This document shows, piece after piece, positions 58,884 through 64,000 of a stretch of DNA of 64,000 nt. The first letter of the stretch is position 1; every line of letters begins with the position of its first letter. The notes beneath the pieces were generated by a model. The model worked only from the letters and a program-made list of their open reading frames with translations. It did not search any database and was not told where the DNA came from. Source of the DNA: Paramesorhizobium endophyticum (GTDB lineage: Bacteria > Pseudomonadota > Alphaproteobacteria > Rhizobiales > Rhizobiaceae); assembly GCF_014640615.1 (NCBI RefSeq), contig NZ_BMHH01000002.1, positions 62,001 through 126,000 on the forward strand, in the 5' to 3' direction. The translations under genes were made by a program, and so were the position numbers.

Positions 58884-60449
58884 GTGTCAGCTGTATCCGC
58901 CAACCCGCCGCTTCTGGACGTGCGCCGGATCACCAAGGTTTTTGGCAATCTGGTGGCGTGCGACGCGGTTGACCTCGTCATCGAGCCGGGGGAAATCCAC
59001 GCGCTGCTGGGCGAGAACGGCGCGGGCAAGTCCACCCTCGTGAAGATGCTGTTCGGCTCGCTCCAGCCCGCTTCGGGCGAAATCCTTTGGAAGGGCCGCC
59101 CCGTCACCATTTCCAGCCCCGCAATGGCGCGAAGGCTGGGCATTGGCATGGTGTTCCAGCATTTCTCGCTGTTCGACTCCCTGACATCGGCCGAGAACAT
59201 TGCGCTGTCGCTCGATAAGACCACGCCGCTCAAGACGACCGCCGCCAAGGCGCGCGAAATCGGCGAGGCTTACGGCCTGCCGCTCGATCCCGATAGCGTG
59301 GTCGGCGACCTCTCCGTGGGCGAGCGCCAGCGCATCGAGATCATCCGCTGCCTGCTCCAGGAACCGGATTTGATCATTCTCGACGAGCCAACATCGGTCC
59401 TGACGCCGCAGGAGGCCGACCGCCTGTTCGAGACGCTGGAGCGGCTGCGCGCCGAGGGCAAGTCGATCCTTTATATCAGCCACCGGCTCGAGGAGGTGAA
59501 GCGCCTCTGCGACCGCGCCACGGTCCTGCGCCACGGCAAGGTGGTTGGCCATTGCGACCCGAGGCAGCAGACCGCCGCATCGCTCGCCCGCATGATGGTG
59601 GGGAGCGATATCAAGACGGTGGTTCGACAGGCTCACCATGAGGGTGACGCAAAACCGCTTCTGCAAATCGTCGGCCTGAGCCAGCCGCCGCGCGGGCCGT
59701 TCTCCACCCCGCTTCACGATATGAACCTCTCGGTTCACGCGGGTGAGATCGTAGGCATTGCCGGCGTGGCGGGCAATGGGCAGGGCGAGTTCTTCGAGGC
59801 GGTGTCCGGCGAGGCGTTGCAGGCAAATGCCGGAATGGTGCTTATCGATGGGAATCCCGCCGGGCGCGCGGATATTATGAAGCGCAGACGCCTCGGCGCG
59901 GCCTTCGTGCCGGAGGAGCGGCTGGGCCATGGGGCGGTGCCCGATTTGCCGTTGACCGACAATCTCCTCCTTTCGCGCCACGCCACCGACGGCAAGACCT
60001 TTCTCAAGGGCGGTCCGCTGAAAATCCTGCGCCATCGCGGCCTCCAATCCGCCGTGAACGCAATCGTCAAGGCGATGGATGTGCGCAAGAGCGGCGAAAA
60101 CCCCGATGCCGCCGCGCTTTCAGGCGGAAATCTGCAGAAATTCATCATCGGGCGTGAGTTGGCCCGCAAGCCCTCCGTGCTCGTCGTAAATCAGCCCACT
60201 TGGGGCGTTGACGCGGGTGCGGCGGCGCATATCCGTCAGGCGCTGGTCGATCTTGCCAGGGGCGGCTCCGCTGTCGTCGTCATCAGCCAGGACCTGGATG
60301 AGCTTCTCGAAATCTGCGATCGCATCGCTGTGATGAACCATGGCAGGCTGTCCGAGGCGCTTCCGACAAGCGAAGTGACGCTCGAAAAGATCGGCCTGAT
60401 GATGGGCGGGGCCGATGCAGAGCGCAAGATGACGGGCAAGGCCGCATGA
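58884..60449 (+). CDS. Nucleoside-type ABC importer, ATP-binding protein (double domain)
   Basis: 521 residues, RbsA/NupO-type. The first nucleotide-binding domain has Walker A GENGAGKST, signature LSVGERQRIEI and Walker B LIILDEPTSVL. The second is degenerate (GVAGNGQGEFF for Walker A, VNQPTWGVD for Walker B) as is usual in this class. The start is GTG with GGGGGA before it. A palindromic-repeat fragment is carried in frame at residues 246-255 in the linker. The stop overlaps the first permease start by 4 bases. Together with the permeases and the BMP binding protein it should import purine nucleosides. Confidence 0.93.
   Translation: MSAVSANPPLLDVRRITKVFGNLVACDAVDLVIEPGEIHALLGENGAGKSTLVKMLFGSLQPASGEILWKGRPVTISSPAMARRLGIGMVFQHFSLFDSLTSAENIALSLDKTTPLKTTAAKAREIGEAYGLPLDPDSVVGDLSVGERQRIEIIRCLLQEPDLIILDEPTSVLTPQEADRLFETLERLRAEGKSILYISHRLEEVKRLCDRATVLRHGKVVGHCDPRQQTAASLARMMVGSDIKTVVRQAHHEGDAKPLLQIVGLSQPPRGPFSTPLHDMNLSVHAGEIVGIAGVAGNGQGEFFEAVSGEALQANAGMVLIDGNPAGRADIMKRRRLGAAFVPEERLGHGAVPDLPLTDNLLLSRHATDGKTFLKGGPLKILRHRGLQSAVNAIVKAMDVRKSGENPDAAALSGGNLQKFIIGRELARKPSVLVVNQPTWGVDAGAAAHIRQALVDLARGGSAVVVISQDLDELLEICDRIAVMNHGRLSEALPTSEVTLEKIGLMMGGADAERKMTGKAA
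59619..59647 (+). repeat. Palindromic repeat fragment inside the ABC ATPase gene
   Basis: GTGGTTCGACAGGCTCACCA continuing TGAGGGTGAC, the same repeat family as at 38762 and 53909, encodes VVRQAHHEGD in the linker between the two ATPase domains, preserving the frame. Confidence 0.7.
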
Positions 60450-61534
60450 TGCGCATCGAACTTACCCGCCGCCCGCAGCATTCGGTTCTGTTCAGCGCGC
60501 TTTCGCCGTTGATCGCGCTGACTCTGACGCTCATTGCCGGAGCCATTTTCTTCGCGCTCATGGGCAAAGAGCCGCTCCACGCTCTCTATGTCTATTTCGT
60601 CGAGCCGCTGACCGAGACCTGGTCGCTGCATGAGCTTCTCGTCAAGGCCGCGCCGCTGATCCTGATCGCGGCCGGCCTTTCGCTTTGCTACCGCGCCAAT
60701 GTCTGGAACATCGGCGCGGAAGGCCAGTTCATCGCCGGGGCCATTGCCGGGTCGGTGCTGCCGGTGATGTTCCCGGATTTCCAGTCCTGGGTCGTGTTGC
60801 CGATAATGCTGCTCATGGGAATGGCAGGCGGCGCGGCCTATGCCTCCATCCCCGCCTTCCTCAAGGTGCGCTTCAACACCAATGAGATCCTGACCAGCCT
60901 GATGCTGGTTTATATCGCGCAATATTTCCTCGACTGGATCGTGCGCGGCCCGTGGCGCAATCCGGAAGGCTATAATTTCCCCGAGACGCGGCAGTTCAAC
61001 GCCTCCGCCGTCCTGCCGGAAGTATGGTCCGCATCCGGCCGCGCCCATTGGGGCATCGTGCTGGCGCTGGTGGCGGCCATCGTCCTCTGGTTCGTGCTGG
61101 CGCGCACCATGAAGGGCTTCGAGGTGCGGGTGCTGGGCGGCAGCCCGCGGGCAGGGCGTTTCGCCGGGTTCAGCGCCGGGAAGATGACCTTCTTCGTCTT
61201 CCTCGTCTCGGGCGCGTGTGCTGGTCTGGCGGGCATTGCCGAAGTCTCCGGCGCCATCGGCCAGCTTCGTCCCAGCATTTCGCCGGGCTACGGCTTCACC
61301 GCCATCATCGTGGCGTTTCTGGGACGGCTCAATCCGCTCGGCATCGTCGCTGCCGGGTTCGTCCTGGCTTTGTCCTATCTGGGCGGCGAGGCGGCACAGG
61401 TCGCCATCGGCATTTCGGAAAAATCCGCCCGCATCTTTCAGGGCATGATCCTGTTCTTCGTGCTGGCAAGCGACACGCTCATTCATTACCGCATCCGGCT
61501 CGTCTCGTCGAAGCCGGTGAAAAAGGAGGGCTGA
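60446..61534 (+). CDS. Nucleoside-type ABC importer permease 1
   Basis: 362 residues, eight or more transmembrane helices, BPD_transp_2 (NupP-like): NVWNIGAEGQFIAGAIAGSV, LMLVYIAQYFLDWIV, LGGSPRAGRFAGFSAGKMTF and SPGYGFTAIIVAFLGRLNPL. It pairs with the following permease to form the membrane pore. The ATG overlaps the ATPase stop by 4 bases (ATGA). Confidence 0.92.
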   Translation: MMRIELTRRPQHSVLFSALSPLIALTLTLIAGAIFFALMGKEPLHALYVYFVEPLTETWSLHELLVKAAPLILIAAGLSLCYRANVWNIGAEGQFIAGAIAGSVLPVMFPDFQSWVVLPIMLLMGMAGGAAYASIPAFLKVRFNTNEILTSLMLVYIAQYFLDWIVRGPWRNPEGYNFPETRQFNASAVLPEVWSASGRAHWGIVLALVAAIVLWFVLARTMKGFEVRVLGGSPRAGRFAGFSAGKMTFFVFLVSGACAGLAGIAEVSGAIGQLRPSISPGYGFTAIIVAFLGRLNPLGIVAAGFVLALSYLGGEAAQVAIGISEKSARIFQGMILFFVLASDTLIHYRIRLVSSKPVKKEG

Positions 61535-61536
61535 CG

Positions 61537-62457
61537 ATGGAAATGACCGAGGCCATCCTCCTGACCGTCGCCACCGCCGCCACACCGCTGCTCATCGCCG
61601 CCATCGGCGAGCTGGTGGTGGAGCGCTCCGGCGTCCTCAATCTCGGCGTCGAAGGCATGATGATCATGGGCGCGGTCACGGCCTTTGCCGTCGCGCAGAT
61701 GACCGGATCGGCTTGGCTCGGCATGTTCGCCGCCATCCTCGCGGGCGCGGCCTTCTCGGCGCTGTTCGGCTTCCTCACCCTGACGCTGGTGACCAATCAG
61801 GTGGCGAGCGGCCTCGCGCTTACCATTCTCGGCCTCGGCGTCTCCGCCATGATCGGCGAGAGCTTCGTCGGCCTGCCCGGCGTGCGCATGGAAGCGATCC
61901 ACATTCCTTACCTCAGCGAACTGCCGCTTATCGGTAAATTCCTCTTCGGGCAGGACCCGATTTTCTATCTCTCGATCCTGCTCGTCATCGGCGTCCACTG
62001 GTTCCTGTTCCGCAGCCGCGCTGGGCTGACGCTGCGCGCCATCGGCGACAATCACAAATCGGCCCATGCGCTCGGTGTCCATGTGGTGCGCACGCGCTAT
62101 CTCGCCGTGCTCTTCGGCGGCGCCTGCGCCGGGCTCGCGGGCGCGCAGCTCTCGCTCGTCTATGTGCCGCAGTGGGTGGAGAACATGACCGCCGGTCGGG
62201 GCTGGATCGCGCTGGCGCTCGTCGTCTTCGCCTCCTGGCGGCCATGGCGCGTGCTGGCGGGCGCCTATCTCTTCGGCGCGGTGACCATCGGGCAGTTGCA
62301 CACGCAGGCGCTGGGCTTCGGCCTGCCGTCGCAGTTCCTGTCCGCCTTGCCCTATCTGGCGACGATCCTCGTTCTCGTCCTCATCTCGCGGAACCGTCGT
62401 GCGACCATGATCAATACCCCGGCTTCGCTTGGGAAACCCTTCGTGCCGGACCGGTAA
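61537..62457 (+). CDS. Nucleoside-type ABC importer permease 2
   Basis: 306 residues, NupQ-like: ERSGVLNLGVEGMMIMGAVT, NQVASGLALTILGLGVSAMI and AIGDNHKSAHALGVHVVRTR. AAGGAGG lies 7 bases before the ATG at 61537, 2 bases after the previous stop; the frame runs open upstream but that part overlaps permease 1 out of frame. Confidence 0.93.
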   Translation: MEMTEAILLTVATAATPLLIAAIGELVVERSGVLNLGVEGMMIMGAVTAFAVAQMTGSAWLGMFAAILAGAAFSALFGFLTLTLVTNQVASGLALTILGLGVSAMIGESFVGLPGVRMEAIHIPYLSELPLIGKFLFGQDPIFYLSILLVIGVHWFLFRSRAGLTLRAIGDNHKSAHALGVHVVRTRYLAVLFGGACAGLAGAQLSLVYVPQWVENMTAGRGWIALALVVFASWRPWRVLAGAYLFGAVTIGQLHTQALGFGLPSQFLSALPYLATILVLVLISRNRRATMINTPASLGKPFVPDR

Positions 62458-62490
62458 CAAGACACACTAAAAAACAGGAGAGCAGTCAAC

Positions 62491-63558
62491 ATGAGGAAAA
62501 TGCTTCTGGCGCTTGCCGCTGCGGCGAGTGTCGCATTTGTGGGCGCAGCGAATGCGCAGGACAAGCTGAAGGTCGGCTTTATCTATATCGGACCGCCCGG
62601 CGATTTCGGCTGGACCTATCAGCACGATCAGGGCCGCAAGGCGCTGGAAGCCGCGCTGGGCGACAAGATCGAGACCACCTATTTGGAAAACGTACCCGAG
62701 GGTTCGGATGCCGAACGCTCCATCGAGCGTCTGGCGCGCTCGGGCGCGAAGCTGATCTTTACGACCTCCTTCGGCTATATGGACGCCACGATCAAGGTCG
62801 CCAAGAAATTCCCGGACGTGAAGTTCGAGCACGCGACCGGCTACAAGACCGCCGATAATGTCGCTGTCTACAATTCGCGCTTCTATGAAGGCCGCTATGT
62901 GCAGGGCCAGATCGCCGCGAAAATGTCGAAGGCGGGCGTCGCCGGCTACATCGCCTCGGTTCCGGTGCCCGAAGTGGTGCAGGGCATCAATTCCTTCATG
63001 CTGGGCGCGCAGTCGGTTAACCCGAACTTCAAGGTCAAGGTCATCTGGGTCAATTCCTGGTTCGATCCGGGCAAGGAAGCCGACGCCGCAAAGGCGCTGA
63101 TCGACCAGGGCGTCGACATCATCACCCAGCACACCGATTCCACCGCAGCCATGCAGGTGGCGGCGGAGCGCGGCATCAAGGCCTTCGGCCAGGCATCCGA
63201 CATGATCAAATTCGGGCCGCAGACGCAGCTGACCTCCATCGTCGACAATTGGGCGCCCTACTATATCGAGCGCACTAAGGCGGTGCTCGACGGCACGTGG
63301 AAATCCCAGAACATCTTCCACGGCATGCATGACGGCTTCGTCGTGATGGCGCCCTACACCAACATGCCCGACGACGTGAAGAAGATGGCCGAGGAAACGC
63401 AAGCCAAGATCACCTCCGGCGAGCTGAAACCCTTCACCGGCCCGATCAAAAAGCAGGACGGCTCGGTCTGGCTGAAAGAAGGCGAAACCGCTGACGACGC
63501 CACCATCCTCGGCATGAACTTCTACGTCGCCGGCATCGACGACAAACTGCCGCAGTAA
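62491..63558 (+). CDS. BMP family nucleoside-binding protein
   Basis: 355 residues with a signal peptide (MLLALAAAASVAFVGAANAQ, no lipobox cysteine) and the BMP/PnrA fold: KVGFIYIGPPGDFGWTYQHD, IFTTSFGYMDATIKVAKKFP, VAGYIASVPVPEVVQGINSF and QHTDSTAAMQVAAERGIKAF. It is the periplasmic purine-nucleoside receptor of the preceding ABC operon and its last gene, closed by a strong terminator. Confidence 0.93.
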   Translation: MRKMLLALAAAASVAFVGAANAQDKLKVGFIYIGPPGDFGWTYQHDQGRKALEAALGDKIETTYLENVPEGSDAERSIERLARSGAKLIFTTSFGYMDATIKVAKKFPDVKFEHATGYKTADNVAVYNSRFYEGRYVQGQIAAKMSKAGVAGYIASVPVPEVVQGINSFMLGAQSVNPNFKVKVIWVNSWFDPGKEADAAKALIDQGVDIITQHTDSTAAMQVAAERGIKAFGQASDMIKFGPQTQLTSIVDNWAPYYIERTKAVLDGTWKSQNIFHGMHDGFVVMAPYTNMPDDVKKMAEETQAKITSGELKPFTGPIKKQDGSVWLKEGETADDATILGMNFYVAGIDDKLPQ

Positions 63559-63582
63559 GACGATTTGAGACGCAGGATTCAG

Positions 63583-63610
63583 GAGCGCCGGGAAACCGGC
63601 GCTCTTTTTT
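63583..63610 (+). terminator. Rho-independent terminator of the ABC operon
   Basis: GAGCGCCGG and CCGGCGCTC pair perfectly around a GAAA tetraloop, followed by TTTTTT. Confidence 0.93.
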
Positions 63611-63641
63611 ATGGCGGAAGGGAGCAAGGTTTGATCGTCTC

Positions 63642-64000
63642 TCAGGTTTCGCCAGCGCGCTCAAGAACGGCGTGGGCGATATTGTTCGCAAGGAAATAGC
63701 CCGCCTCGCGCCACTGATCGAGTATTGGTGCGATGGCTGGAATGAGGCCTCGCTGTTTGGCCGCGAGCAGCAGTCCGGCGCTGCCAATGACCGTCAGCCC
63801 CTGACGCCGTGCCGTCTGCCGGCCGAGGCGTTCATCCATAAGGACTGGGCATTGCAGTGCGACCGCCATATGAATTGCCGCGATTTCACCCGCGTCGAGA
63901 ACAGCCAGATTAACACCAGGGATGCCTGGCACGACGATGTCGGCTCGCACATGAATTTGCCCGGTTTCGGCAGCTATGCGAATGACACGCGCTCCAGGCA
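63642..64000 (-). CDS. PIN-domain protein (DUF3368 type), C-terminal part
   Basis: The frame is open to the window edge, so the start is outside; about 118 residues are visible. Motifs are LAVLDAGEIAAIHMAVALQC with the PIN-type acidic residues, VLMDERLGRQTARRQGLTVI, and GSAGLLLAAKQRGLIPAIAP. DUF3368 proteins are probable ribonuclease toxins, usually paired with a UPF0175-type antitoxin encoded just upstream, which would lie outside the window. Whether the 5' part is intact cannot be seen. Confidence 0.85.
   Translation of the reverse strand, partial: PGARVIRIAAETGQIHVRADIVVPGIPGVNLAVLDAGEIAAIHMAVALQCPVLMDERLGRQTARRQGLTVIGSAGLLLAAKQRGLIPAIAPILDQWREAGYFLANNIAHAVLERAGET

Noticed and set aside
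61024-61536. Upstream extension of permease 2 to 61024
   Set aside because: It would overlap permease 1 by more than 500 bases; AAGGAGG before ATG 61537 marks the true start.

Overview
The window reads as a chromosomal segment of an alphaproteobacterium of the order Hyphomicrobiales, most likely the Brucella/Ochrobactrum group. This rests on the gene order (ssb, marC, gyrA, coaD, two cyclophilins, queA, tgt), the phosphatidylcholine synthase, the lpiA-acvB pair, an IalB-type protein, and dispersed palindromic repeats. No 16S or marker search could be run, so the genus is an inference.

Layout. 1-15.7 kb is housekeeping: the ssb 3' end, a HicAB toxin-antitoxin pair behind a 13-bp-arm inverted repeat, a MarC membrane protein, gyrA, a 50-residue membrane ORF beside a bidirectional terminator, coaD, periplasmic and cytosolic peptidyl-prolyl isomerases, queA and tgt, then a TetR repressor divergent from an RND efflux adaptor and pump, and a luciferase-like oxidoreductase. 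A tRNA-Lys(TTT) gene at 15.8 kb is the target of an integrated element.

15867-33847 is a compact 18-kb phage-like element bounded by 44-bp att repeats. An integrase, an AlpA-type regulator, a winged-helix protein and clusters of iterons and palindromes lie at the right end. A tightly overlapping minus-strand operon (30.4 to 19.0 kb) encodes portal, a protease-capsid fusion, HNH nuclease, two tail-tube-like proteins, head-tail connectors, both terminase subunits and a tape measure. A XRE repressor divides this from a left operon of seven overlapping small genes. No lysis, tail-tip, fibre or primase gene was recognised, so it looks like a satellite or reduced prophage rather than a complete phage. 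A gene-poor 0.9-kb stretch at 18.1-18.9 kb carries thirteen non-identical palindromes. This array and the element around it are the most unusual content of the window.

33.8-64 kb returns to the host chromosome: a second HicAB pair, acvB-lpiA (lysyl-phosphatidylglycerol metabolism), ccdA, glmU and glmS (amino-sugar supply), VapBC, recG, sdhE, mfd, an AT-rich secreted protein, a FrnE-type DsbA protein, a peptide-binding protein, ialB, hspQ, a UbiH-family hydroxylase, pcs, two tandem quinone oxidoreductases separated by a decayed copy of the pcs 3' end, a nucleoside-type ABC importer (ATPase, two permeases, BMP binding protein), and a partial PIN-domain gene. Three families of dispersed palindromic repeat sit between genes, and one fragment lies in frame inside the ABC ATPase.
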